The notes beneath the pieces were generated by a model. The model was not told the DNA's origin and searched no databases. It was given only the letters and a program-made list of their open reading frames with translations. This document shows, piece by piece, positions 42,018 through 51,800 of a stretch of DNA of 64,000 nt. This stretch comes from an uncultured Clostridia bacterium (GTDB lineage: Bacteria; Bacillota; Clostridia; Christensenellales; Borkfalkiaceae). Location of the stretch: contig CALVLV010000002.1 in the NCBI GenBank assembly GCA_944341075.1, positions 1-64,000 of the forward strand, read 5' to 3'. A program made the position numbers and the translations under genes. Numbering within the stretch: position 1 is the first letter of the stretch; each line of letters begins with the position of its first letter.

Positions 42018-42193
42018 TGCAATGTGAATTTATATATGCGGAACAGCTGGTTATGCTTTGAAATGGCCGCTGTTGCCGCCGCAGGGCGGGTCACAAAACT
42101 TATATATTTTTGCCGTGTAATTGCACAAATTGTTTTATACGGGCATGCAGCCGTCTGAATATGCTAAAATTAATACATTTTATGCTAAATCGC

Positions 42194-42222
42194 TTGAAAT
42201 CTATCGAAAGCCGTGTTAAAAT
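42194..42222 (+). promoter_or_regulatory. promoter of the first GH3 gene
   Basis: TTGAAA (42194-42199), 17-base spacer, TAAAAT (42217-42222). This predicts a leader of about 130 bases. Confidence 0.55.
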
Positions 42223-42356
42223 TTGCAATGATACGGAATAAAATTTTTTGAGCAACGTTTTCAGTGTGCGTGTATGGCAAAAGAAACCTGCGCACAAACT
42301 TTTTTCGTTGCGTTCAGCCGTACAGCGAAATAAATTTTTATTGCAGGGGCAGATAT

Positions 42357-44777
42357 ATGAACAGAGAAGAAATAATCAGCAAACTCACTCTCCGCCAGAA
42401 GGCCGACCTGTTGACGGGCAAGGACTTCTGGAGCACCCAGGGCTACGAAGAATTGGGCATACCTTCCGTATTCTTTTCGGACGGCCCCCACGGCCTGAGA
42501 AAGCAGGCCGCCGCTTCAGACCATCTCGGCCTGAACGCCAGCGTACCTGCAACGTGTTTCCCCACCGCCGTTTCAATGGCGTCAAGCTGGAACACCGAAC
42601 TTGCCGAACAGATGGGTGAAGCGCTCGGTGAGGAGGCGGCCTCGCAGAACGTAAACATGTTGCTCGGTCCCGGGCTGTGCATAAAGCGTAATCCCCGCTG
42701 CGGGCGCAACTTTGAATATTTTTCCGAAGACCCCTACCTTGCGGGCAAAATGGCTGCGGCATATGTACGCGGCATTCAGAAAAACGGCACTGCGGCGTGC
42801 ATAAAGCACTATGCCGCCAACAGCCAGGAAGAGCGCAGAATGGTCACCGATTCGGTCATGGACGAACGCACCCTGCGCGAAATTTACCTCACCAACTTCG
42901 AAATAGCCGTTACCGAGGGCAAGCCCTATGCGGTGATGTCTTCATACAACATGGTCAACGGCGCCTTCGCCGACGAAAATACTCATCTCCTGCGCGAAAT
43001 ACTGCGCGGCGCGTGGGGCTTTGACGGCGTTGTAGTTTCCGACTGGGCGGGCACCAACAACAAGGTGGCGTCCACCGTTGCGGGCAGCGATATAGAGATG
43101 CCCGGCTGCCGCTACGGCGCCGACGACGTGGTAGAGGCGGTGGAGAGCGGCAAGCTTGATATAAAGTATGTGGACGAGTGCGTAGACCGCGTGCTTCAGC
43201 TGATAGAAAAGACGACTGCGGGCGAAAAGGGCAAGGAATTCGATAAAGAGGCCCATCACGAGCTTGCAAAGCGGTGCGCCGACGAGTGCGTAGTGCTTCT
43301 TAAAAACGAAGGCAACATTCTCCCCATAGCCAAAAGCACCTCGGTGGCGCTCGTGGGCGACTTTGCCCGCAAGCCCCGCTATCAGGGTGCAGGCTCCTCT
43401 ATAGTAAACCCCACCACGCTGGAGTGCGTAGTGGACGACAAGCGCGAATATCCCTTCAACGTGATAGGCTTTGCCGACGGGTTTGAAAGGTACGGCAAGC
43501 GCAAAAAGTCGCTGATAACAAATGCGGTGGAACTTGCCAAAAAGGCAGACGTAACGGTATTCTTTGCCGGCCTTGACGAATATACCGAGGCCGAGGGCTT
43601 AGACAGGCAGTCGCTTGAAGTGCCTGCAAACCAGATAGAGACCTACAGGGCGCTGAAAGATGCAGGCCTTAAAGTGGTTGTGGTGCTCTCCTGCGGCAGC
43701 GCCGTATACATGGACTGGGCAAGCGACGCCGACGCCATAGTCTATGCCGGTCTCACCGGTCAGGCAAGCGCAACCGCCGTGCTGGATATACTCAGCGGCA
43801 CGGTAAATCCTTCGGCAAAGCTTGCCGAAACATGGTCGCTGCGCGAAACTCCCTGCGCAAGCGAAAGTTACTTCCCCGGCAAGGAGATGACCTGCGAATA
43901 CAGGGAGGGCCTGTATGTGGGCTACCGCTACTTCGACAAGACCGATAAAAATGTGGAATATCCCTTCGGTTTCGGCCTTTCGTACACCACCTTCGAATAT
44001 TCCGACATAGCCGCGGACGACAGCGGCGTGACCTTTAAAATAACCAACACGGGTAACGTTGACGGCGCCGAGGTGGCCCAGCTGTACGTCGGCAAGCCCG
44101 ACGGAAAGATCTTCCGCCCCGCAAAAGAGCTTAAGGGCTTCAAAAAAGTATTCCTCAAAAAGGGCGAAAGCGCGACTGTGACCATTCCCTTCGACGATAA
44201 AACTTTCCGCTACTTCGACGTTGAAAGCAACGGCTGGGAGGTGGAGGGCGGCGAATACGCGCTGTATATAGGCGCCTCTTCCCGCGATATCCGCCTTCAG
44301 GCAACCGTCACCCGCAAGGGCACCAAAGAGACCTGCCCCTATGATAAGTCCAAACTTGCAAGCTATTACAGCGGCAAGGTGGACGCCGTTGAAAACGATG
44401 AATTCAGGGCGCTGCTCGGCAGGGATATTCCCAAGAGCGGATACGATTTCTACAAGCACAACAGAATGATAATAACCGAAAACGCCACCGTTGCCGACCT
44501 GCGCTATTCCCGCAGGTGGGTGGGCAGGCTGTTCTCGGGCGCTATACGCTTTGCCATAAAGTTCCTGTACGCCGTGGGCAACCGCGGCATGGCCAACACG
44601 CTGGTAATGGGCGTGCTGCACCAGCCCGTAAGGGGCCTTGCCAAGTTCGGCGGCATGTCGCGCAGGCAGATGAAGGCGCTCATGATGATGTTCAACGGAC
44701 AGCTGTGCAGGGGCGTTGTAAAGTTCCTTACAAAGGATAAAAAAGCCGGGCAGAGCAAAAAAGAAGAAAAGGCGTAA
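42357..44777 (+). CDS. GH3 beta-glucosidase-like glycosidase (cytosolic)
   Basis: 806 residues, no signal peptide. Standard order: N-terminal TIM barrel with ACIKHYAANSQEERR and nucleophile Asp229 in GVVVSDWAG; alpha/beta sandwich (LVGDFARKPRYQGAGSS); C-terminal fibronectin-III-like domain. It hydrolyses beta-glucosides or related oligosaccharides taken up by the cell. Unusually, an extra ~90-residue tail after the Fn3 domain has basic and hydrophobic helices (RRWVGRLFSGAIRFAIKFLY) and ends KKAGQSKKEEKA, perhaps for membrane or partner binding. The start is ATG 42357 with AGGGG upstream; the longer frame covers the leader. Confidence 0.93.
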   Translation: MNREEIISKLTLRQKADLLTGKDFWSTQGYEELGIPSVFFSDGPHGLRKQAAASDHLGLNASVPATCFPTAVSMASSWNTELAEQMGEALGEEAASQNVNMLLGPGLCIKRNPRCGRNFEYFSEDPYLAGKMAAAYVRGIQKNGTAACIKHYAANSQEERRMVTDSVMDERTLREIYLTNFEIAVTEGKPYAVMSSYNMVNGAFADENTHLLREILRGAWGFDGVVVSDWAGTNNKVASTVAGSDIEMPGCRYGADDVVEAVESGKLDIKYVDECVDRVLQLIEKTTAGEKGKEFDKEAHHELAKRCADECVVLLKNEGNILPIAKSTSVALVGDFARKPRYQGAGSSIVNPTTLECVVDDKREYPFNVIGFADGFERYGKRKKSLITNAVELAKKADVTVFFAGLDEYTEAEGLDRQSLEVPANQIETYRALKDAGLKVVVVLSCGSAVYMDWASDADAIVYAGLTGQASATAVLDILSGTVNPSAKLAETWSLRETPCASESYFPGKEMTCEYREGLYVGYRYFDKTDKNVEYPFGFGLSYTTFEYSDIAADDSGVTFKITNTGNVDGAEVAQLYVGKPDGKIFRPAKELKGFKKVFLKKGESATVTIPFDDKTFRYFDVESNGWEVEGGEYALYIGASSRDIRLQATVTRKGTKETCPYDKSKLASYYSGKVDAVENDEFRALLGRDIPKSGYDFYKHNRMIITENATVADLRYSRRWVGRLFSGAIRFAIKFLYAVGNRGMANTLVMGVLHQPVRGLAKFGGMSRRQMKALMMMFNGQLCRGVVKFLTKDKKAGQSKKEEKA

Positions 44778-44935
44778 ATCAGATAGCGATATCCGGGCAA
44801 AAAGTTCTGCAAGCCGTGCCGTGCCTGTAAACGGGCGGTATCGGGTGTGCGGCAACAAGGTGTAAAATATGCGTCTTTTCAGGCAGGCGGGCGTTGCGCG
44901 GATCGGTATAATAAAAAGTTGGATGGAAAAAATGT

Positions 44936-46054
44936 ATGGAGAAAGAGATATTGCGCCCGGATGAAGAAAGGCTTGCCCCCAAGCCCCTTTCGGGCAACGC
45001 GTTTGTAGCATTCTGGCAAAAAATATGGCGCTGGTGGCAGGGCGTCTGGTACGGCTTTTCCGAAAAGCACCCCAAGCTTGCTCCGTGGATATACAAGATA
45101 TTTTTCTTTCTGGTATTTTCTTACGGCGTCACAATATGGCAGTTTATAGTAATGACGTTTCTTCCCTATGCCTTTGCAGGCCTGGGAACCGATCCCTGGG
45201 GCTGGCCAAATGCCGAGCTTTCGTTTGCAAACGAAAACGGGGCAACTTACATACTGTTCGGCGACAGTGCGGGCTTAGGGTACTTCATTGCATATGAGAT
45301 AGCCGTATTCACCGCGCAGTGCATAAACTTCCCGCTGCAGAGGAACATAACATACCGCTCGCACGGCAACCCGTGGTGGCAGGCTATGTGGTACTTCATC
45401 GGCTGGGTGCTCGTTTCGGTGTTTACCCTTGCAATATGGGGCTTCATCAACGTGTTCTTCACCAGCTGGGGTTGGTACCTTGCCGGAAACGAAGGGCTTG
45501 CAACGGTGGCGGGGCTTGTAAAAACCGTATTGACCGGCGGCGTTTCAATGGTCATTTTCTTCTTTATATTCCTCATCATATTCCCCGATGCGGACAAGAC
45601 CGAAAAGACCAAGGCCGCAAAGTTAAAGTCTGCCGAAGCCGCGCTTGAAAACGCAAAAGCTTCGGGCGACGCACAGCTTGTTTCAAAGGCTCAGGCCGCA
45701 TACGATAAGGCAGCTCTTGAGTACGAAATAGCTTTGGAAAACCGCAAGGTGTTCCATTCGGAAAAGAACATATCTTCTGCAAAATCGCTTGCAGAGGCAA
45801 AAATAAACGGCTATCACGGCAAACTCGGCAAAATTGCTGCGCTGAACAAGTCGGCGGCGGCAGCAAGGGCCGGCGGCAATACCGCCAAGGCTGAAAAGCT
45901 CGAGGCTCAGGTCAGCAGGATAGAGGCAGGGCTTGAAAAGTCGCGCAGCGATGCACTTGAAGCAGTTACTTCGCGCGATGAGATTGTCCCCGCAGAGGAA
46001 GCCGTTCTTGCCGAGGTGAAAGAGGCCAGGGCAAAACGTGCCGCTGCAGCCTGA
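44936..46054 (+). CDS. GtrA-like membrane protein with long coiled-coil tail
   Basis: 372 residues. Residues about 50-225 contain four or five hydrophobic segments; INFPLQRNITYRSHG resembles the loop of GtrA-type small flippase-like proteins. Residues about 225-372 are charged Ala/Glu/Lys-rich heptads with no Pro, predicted to be a long cytosolic coiled coil. The N-terminal 45 residues are Trp-rich (FWQKIWRWWQGVWYGF). GtrA proteins help move lipid-linked sugars, so a glycolipid role next to glycosidase genes is possible but unproven. A TATAAT lies at about 44909. Ribosome binding site weak (GGATGG). Confidence 0.6.
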   Translation: MEKEILRPDEERLAPKPLSGNAFVAFWQKIWRWWQGVWYGFSEKHPKLAPWIYKIFFFLVFSYGVTIWQFIVMTFLPYAFAGLGTDPWGWPNAELSFANENGATYILFGDSAGLGYFIAYEIAVFTAQCINFPLQRNITYRSHGNPWWQAMWYFIGWVLVSVFTLAIWGFINVFFTSWGWYLAGNEGLATVAGLVKTVLTGGVSMVIFFFIFLIIFPDADKTEKTKAAKLKSAEAALENAKASGDAQLVSKAQAAYDKAALEYEIALENRKVFHSEKNISSAKSLAEAKINGYHGKLGKIAALNKSAAAARAGGNTAKAEKLEAQVSRIEAGLEKSRSDALEAVTSRDEIVPAEEAVLAEVKEARAKRAAAA

Positions 46055-46181
46055 TAAAAAAGTATTCCGCCCGTAAAATTATGCGGTTTTGCCTGTACGG
46101 CAAAACACTTCACGGTTTTGCGTAAGACTCCGTAAAACCGGTAAGCCTACAATCAAACTTATAGTTTTACTTCCGTTTGGT

Positions 46182-46222
46182 AACCGCGCCCTCACGGCAT
46201 TTGCCGTGAGGGCGCGGTTTTT
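46182..46222 (+). terminator. rho-independent terminator
   Basis: Perfect 18-base arms (46182-46199 with 46202-46219) and T residues after. An additional CGGTTTT/AAAACCG palindromic stretch precedes it at about 46080-46140. Confidence 0.88.
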
Positions 46223-46306
46223 GCGTGCGTATGGAACGGAATGATTGCACGGCTTGTGCAAGACGGCATATTTTTTTGTTTTTAATGTAAAAAATCGCAA
46301 CAAGTA

Positions 46307-46335
46307 TTGCAAAATATCAATTTGTGTGATAAAAT
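46307..46335 (+). promoter_or_regulatory. promoter of the LytTR two-component operon
   Basis: TTGCAA (46307-46312), 17-base spacer, TAAAAT (46330-46335); leader of about 120 bases. Confidence 0.6.
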
Positions 46336-46460
46336 AACAGCCATAAATTTGTTTGCGCAAAAAATCATCTGCCCGTTTGCCGTATATTGGCGCATGTCGA
46401 TTTGCCGCGCACGCTTTCTGTTTGTGCATTAAGTTGCGATTTTGTTTAAAGGAGGGGGCA

Positions 46461-47174
46461 ATGCTCAAAATTGCCATAGTTGAAAACGAGGAGGATCAGG
46501 CAGGGCTGTTGCGCGGATATGCAATGCGTTATGCCGAAGAAAAGGGAATAAAGTGCGGCGTTAAAATTTATTCCAACGGGCTGGATTTTATATCCGACTA
46601 CAAGCCCGGGTTCGACGCCGTGTTCATGGACATAAAGATGCCGCTGGTGGACGGCATGGAGGCCGCCGAGCGCCTGCGCCGCATAGATGGTGACGTGCTT
46701 TTGATATTTGTTACAAACATGGCGCAGCTTGCCATAAAGGGCTATAAGGTGAACGCCATGGATTTTATAGTAAAGCCCGTACCCTACTTCGATTTCGCCC
46801 TTGAAATGGACAAGATCCGCCGCGAGCACGACCGCCGCGCCGAAGATTTTATATGGGTGAAGTCTGCGGGCGTTCTGCGCCGCATAGACTTTTCAAGCAT
46901 ATGCTATATAGAGATAATCATGCACGACGTGTATGTTCACACCGAATGTGAAACGGTAAACTTCCGCGGATCGCTCAAAGAGCTTGAAACCAAGCTCGAT
47001 CCCCGCCTGTTTTCGCGTTGCAACAACTGTTACATAGTCAACCTGCAGTATGTGACGGGCGTAAAGGACGACACCGTTCTGCTTGAAGGCGGCGCCGAAC
47101 TTCACATGAGCCGCACCCGCAAAAAACAGTTCATGGCCGACTTGACGACATATTTCTCGGGGGGGGGGTGTTAA
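46461..47174 (+). CDS. AgrA/LytTR-type response regulator
   Basis: 237 residues. The receiver domain has phospho-acceptor Asp57 in VFMDIKMPLVDGMEA. The C-terminal LytTR DNA-binding domain contains IDFSSICYIEIIMHDVYVHT and SRCNNCYIVNLQYV. These regulators often control quorum sensing, toxins or cell-wall genes. AAAGGAGGGGG precedes the ATG. The gene ends in a run of ten G (47159-47168) encoding Gly-Gly-Gly just before the stop, and the kinase start abuts the stop. With nine G the stop would move and overlap the kinase start by four bases. Confidence 0.93.
   Translation: MLKIAIVENEEDQAGLLRGYAMRYAEEKGIKCGVKIYSNGLDFISDYKPGFDAVFMDIKMPLVDGMEAAERLRRIDGDVLLIFVTNMAQLAIKGYKVNAMDFIVKPVPYFDFALEMDKIRREHDRRAEDFIWVKSAGVLRRIDFSSICYIEIIMHDVYVHTECETVNFRGSLKELETKLDPRLFSRCNNCYIVNLQYVTGVKDDTVLLEGGAELHMSRTRKKQFMADLTTYFSGGGC
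47159..47168 (+). repeat. G10 homopolymer at the end of the LytTR regulator gene
   Basis: Ten G residues in the last codons of the regulator gene. Slippage by one base changes the C-terminal residues (GGC-stop to GGVK-stop for G9) and the spacing to the kinase start, so it may be a phase-variable contact point between the two genes or an error-prone read. Confidence 0.75.
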
Positions 47175-48476
47175 GTGAATTACTATGCGCTGATACTTCT
47201 CGGGCAGCTGAACTTCTATCTGGAGATGCTCATTCCCGTCCTCATGCTGTTGCGCCGCCGGGAGCGCAGAAGTTACTTTTTTCTGCGCCTGCTGCCCGTG
47301 GCCGCCGTTGGCGCGGGGCTTGCCTTCATGCCCGCCATAGCTATAGGCCCATTCGGGCTCAACTACCTGATCGTTTCCGCAATAGTCTTTCTTGCGGCGT
47401 GGTTTCTGTTCAATATCTCCCCGCTGAACGCCCTGTTCTACACAATTGCGGCGTTTGCCGTTCAGCACGGGCTGTGGGACATATTGTTCGTGATATTCGA
47501 GGCCATCGGCACGCTCACGCAGGCGGCGGCGCTCGCCATATATTTTTCTCTCTATCTGGTCGCATACATACTCTTCTTTCTTTTCTTCCCCGTCAGCGAT
47601 TTAAAGCAGGGCGGCGTAAAGGGCAGGGGGCTGCAGTTTGCCGTTTCGGGCTTCATTCTGGCATTCGTATATATAATAGCCTCGTTCGTGCCGTGGATAT
47701 CCGAATGGAACATACTGTACAGGCTATACGCGCTTGTATGCTGCGTGTTTGCCCTCGGCCTGCAGTGCGGCCTGTTCGAACACACCAAGCTTAAAGAGCG
47801 CACGCGCAGGCTTGAACAGGACAAGTTCATGCTTGAAGAGCTGCTCATCCGCGAGCAGAAAAAGTATGCAATCACCAAGGACACCATAGACCTTATAAAC
47901 GTAAAGTGCCACGATTTAAAGCACCAGATAACCGCCCTGCGCACCATGGGCGAAGAGGAGCGGGAAAAGAGCCTTAAAGAGGTGGAAAAGGCGGTAATGA
48001 TATACGGCAACATTGCCAAAACGGGCAACGAAACGCTGGATATCGTGCTCACCGAAAAGAGCTTTCTGTGTGAAAGCTACGGCATACGCTTTACCTATAT
48101 GATAGAGGGCGAAACGCTTTCGTTCATGGCGCCCGCGGACATCTCTTCACTGTTCGGCAACGCGCTGGATAACGCCATAGAGAGCGTGATGAAGGAGGCG
48201 GACGCCGAAAAGCGCGTTATAAAGCTCAACGCCTCGTCAAAGCGCGGGTATTTTGCCGTGCATGTGGAAAATTACTGCACCGAAAAAGTGCGCTTTAAAG
48301 ACGGCAGGCCGGTGACCAACAAGCCCGATAAAAACAACCACGGCTTCGGCGTAAAAAGCATGTATTTCATAGCCGAAAAATACGGCGGCACCATAACCAT
48401 GCGGCAGGTGGACTGCCTGGTCTGCCTGGATATCCTTCTTCCCGTCAGGCAGGAGGAAGGGCTTGCGCCTGCATAA
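47175..48476 (+). CDS. AgrC-like GHKL sensor histidine kinase
   Basis: 433 residues, GTG start directly after the regulator stop. Six or so membrane helices in residues 5-205, then a coiled linker (LKERTRRLEQDKFMLEELL). The kinase dimerisation region has His in KCHDLKHQITALR; a GHKL ATPase domain has LFGNALDNAIESV and NHGFGVKSMYFIAEKYGG. This is the AgrC/NatK/ComD type that usually senses peptides or membrane ligands. No agrBD-like genes are next to it. Confidence 0.92.
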   Translation: MNYYALILLGQLNFYLEMLIPVLMLLRRRERRSYFFLRLLPVAAVGAGLAFMPAIAIGPFGLNYLIVSAIVFLAAWFLFNISPLNALFYTIAAFAVQHGLWDILFVIFEAIGTLTQAAALAIYFSLYLVAYILFFLFFPVSDLKQGGVKGRGLQFAVSGFILAFVYIIASFVPWISEWNILYRLYALVCCVFALGLQCGLFEHTKLKERTRRLEQDKFMLEELLIREQKKYAITKDTIDLINVKCHDLKHQITALRTMGEEEREKSLKEVEKAVMIYGNIAKTGNETLDIVLTEKSFLCESYGIRFTYMIEGETLSFMAPADISSLFGNALDNAIESVMKEADAEKRVIKLNASSKRGYFAVHVENYCTEKVRFKDGRPVTNKPDKNNHGFGVKSMYFIAEKYGGTITMRQVDCLVCLDILLPVRQEEGLAPA

Positions 48477-48502
48477 ATTCTGCAATACATTCAATGTCCG
48501 GC

Positions 48503-48538
48503 AAGGCGCCGCGCGGGATTTCCCGCGCGGCGCCTTTT
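48503..48538 (+). terminator. rho-independent terminator
   Basis: Perfect 16-base arms (48503-48518 with 48521-48536) around TT and a short T-run. Confidence 0.85.
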
Positions 48539-48705
48539 CCCGTGTAAAAAAGCAAAATACGGCAAAATGTGACTTTGCAAAATAAAATTACAATATTTAG
48601 CTGTTTTATATGCAATTTTTTGTAATATTTCAGCTGTTTGTGTGACGGCAGAACATACTGCCCTGCAAACGAAGTCAAATTTTATGCCGACTAAGGCAAA
48701 GCCCC

Positions 48706-48733
48706 TTGTAAAAATTTTTGCATTATGTATACT
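48706..48733 (+). promoter_or_regulatory. possible promoter of the membrane GH3 gene
   Basis: TTGTAA (48706-48711), 16-base spacer, TATACT (48728-48733). Leader about 70 bases. Moderate match only. Confidence 0.45.
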
Positions 48734-48809
48734 TTCAGTCGCGCAGTGGTTCAGGCGCAAATGTATTAAACCGCAGCCATGCGGCAAAAATTTTATACAG
48801 GAGGGAACC

Positions 48810-51800
48810 ATGAACATCAAAACAAGACTGTTTCGCGGGCTTACGTTGGTATTTGCTTTTCTGTTGATCGTTTCGGTCACCACGTCGGTCATTATGGAAA
48901 AGTACCGCACCGCCCTCGACGAAAACACCGGCTCTATAAGTCAGGGTCTTGAACTCAACGAAGATGCGGGCGAATGGACTTATTCCACTCGCTACGAATC
49001 TACAAAAGACGCAGTTGACAGCATGAAGGAGTTTGCCATCGAAGAGGCGGCAGAATCTTTTGTACTGCTCAAAAACACCAACGATTCGCTTCCTTTAAAG
49101 CAGGAAAGGCCCAAGGTAACGCTGTTCGGCATACGCAGCTATACCCCTTACTATGGCAGCACCACGGGCGGCTCTATTCCCGATAAGGGCGTTATAGACC
49201 ATGACCCCAACAGGAGCACCCTTGAAACCGACTTCAAGGCAGTATTTGACGTAAACCCCGCAATGCTTCAGGCGTATGAAAATTATACGTCCAAGCTTAC
49301 CTGGGGCAGCTCTGGCTTCGGCGCGCAGGCGCCCGTGTATCAGGAGCTTTATGACGGCGGCAACACTGTTGCGCAGGACACTTACGAACCTTTGCTATCC
49401 GAGTTGGGCGTCAACCGCCAGGATCTACAGTACGATAAGTACAGCGACGCCGCTATAGTTATCCTCGGCAGATCCAGCGGCGAAAGCACCAGCTTCTTCC
49501 CCGGTGAAGCCGGCCTTAAAGACGGTGTGAATACCGACAGCGGCAACATTCTCGGCATTTCAGACGAAGAATGGGCTATCATAGAGGAGGCTAAGAATTG
49601 CTCCGAAAACGTTATAGTGCTAATAAACTCCACCAACCAGATGGACATCGAAGGCCTTAAACAGGACGAAGAAATAGACTCCGTAATGTGGATAGGTAAC
49701 CCCGGCGTATACGGCTTTGCCGCCGTTGCGCAGGCGCTGCTCGGCGATGTCAATCCTTCCGGCCGCCTCGGCGACATCTATGCGGTAAACGGCGCGCTCG
49801 CCCCTGCAATGATGAACTATGGCCAGCAGTATGATTCGACCAGCAAGCTGATAGAAGGTACGGGCACCGACTGGACGGATACCATCAACGTAAACGGCAG
49901 CGCGGACTTCAAAAACCCTTATTCGGGTATGAACGTAAATTCTTACCTCGTTGAGGCCGAAGGCATCTACACAGGCTACCGCTACTACGAAACGAGGTAT
50001 GCCGATTCGCTCATGGCGGACGACGACCGTAACGCCGTTGCTGCAAAGGCGGGCACGTATGTAGATTACGACCTTGAAAACATGACGTTCAAGCCTGCGA
50101 CCGAGGCAGGGCAGTGGATATATTCGCACGAAGTATCCTATCCCTTCGGTTACGGCCTTTCATACACCGAATTCACTCAGACGCTTGACAGCGTAGTAGT
50201 GTCTGACGACCATAAGACTGCCGTTGCAAAGGTCACTGTCAAAAACACGGGCGAGGTTGCGGGCAAGTCTGTAGTGCAGCTGTATGTACAGGTGCCCTAC
50301 ACCGAAGACGGTGTTGAAAAATCGGCTATACAGCTTGTCGACTATGAAAAGACTGATTTGCTCCAGCCGGACGCCTCAGAAACCATTACGCTCAACATAG
50401 ATATGACCAACCTCACCAGCTACAATAAAGATGAGGGCGACGGCGCATACGTGCTCGACGCAGGCAAATATTATTTCGCTATAGGCGAATCTTCGCACGA
50501 CGCGCTCAACAATATTCTTGCCCGTCAGGGCGTTACCGGCATGGTGAATACGGACGGCACCGACTTTGAAGCTCCTCAGCAGACAAAGGTGGCCGAATGG
50601 GATCTTGCCGACAAAGACGCCGAAACGTTCGATAAGTCGGTAACCGGTTACGACATCAAGAACCAGCTCTCCGAAGGCGACTATGCTACAGACGTCAACG
50701 CGTGGGGCGACCAGATAGAAAACTTTGAAGAAGTTGTATATCTTTCGCGCAGTGACTGGAACGGCACCTTCCCCAAGACGTATAGCGGCTTTGGCATAAA
50801 GGAAGGCACCCGTCTTGAACAGCTAATGAAGAACGACTTCATTGAACTCGAAGAAGACAACAGCCAGGAAAATATTGATAAGCTTATAAACGGCGATTCT
50901 ACGGTAGAGCTTACCCTCGCCGACATGAAGGGCAAGGCCTTCAACGACGCCGATTGGGACAAACTCGTTACCAAAATACCTCTTGCGGAAGCCATCAACT
51001 TTATGGCGAGCGCATTCCACAACCTTGAATACATTCCTTCGGTAGGTTTCGGTGAATATCCCGAAAGCGGCAATGTCGGCGATATAAACGGCTATGCCGC
51101 AGACGACGGCCCCGGCGGTTCAGATTCGCACACCATGGCCGAAGCTTCCAAAGACGGCATCAGGTTCGAGGACGCTAACGAATACGATTGGGTAGGCACC
51201 CGCGTAGCGCCCGCTCCCATGAATCTTGCCTACACCTGGAATAAGGAACTTGCATACGAAAACGGTGAAATCATTCTCGGCGAATCTACTCTTCTGTATA
51301 TGCTGCCCATAATGATAGGCCCCGGCATGAACATTCACCGCACGGCTTACAACGGCCGCAACGTTGAATATTATTCGGAAGACCCCATCCTCTCCGGCTT
51401 CACCGGCAGCGCCGTAGTTCAGGGCGCGCAGAGCAGGGGCTGCCTTGTAAACATCAAGCACGTGGGCTTCAACACCCAGGAAGCCAACCGCTCAGGCGTG
51501 TGCGAACTGGTAAGCGAGCAGGCCGCACGCGAACTCGAACTTCGCAACCTTCAGCAGGCGTTCACGGGCTTCGGCCGCTCTTCCAAGATGGAAAATGTTG
51601 GAGCCGGCGCAACTGATAACCGCTACGCGGCAGAGGGCGCACGCGGCACCATGACGGCATACAACCGCATAGGCATGGTTGCATCCAGTGCAAACTACGG
51701 CGTTCAGGTGGAAATACTCCGCAATGAATGGGGATTCAAGGGCTACAGCGTTACCGACTTCACCGGCCTCAACCCCGTAGCCGCTCCCAAGGAATCCATA

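Noticed and set aside
43599..45011. 470-codon minus-strand frame opposite the GH3 gene
   Set aside because: Shadow of the strong codon bias of the GH3 gene; no recognisable domain, and the plus-strand gene is well supported.
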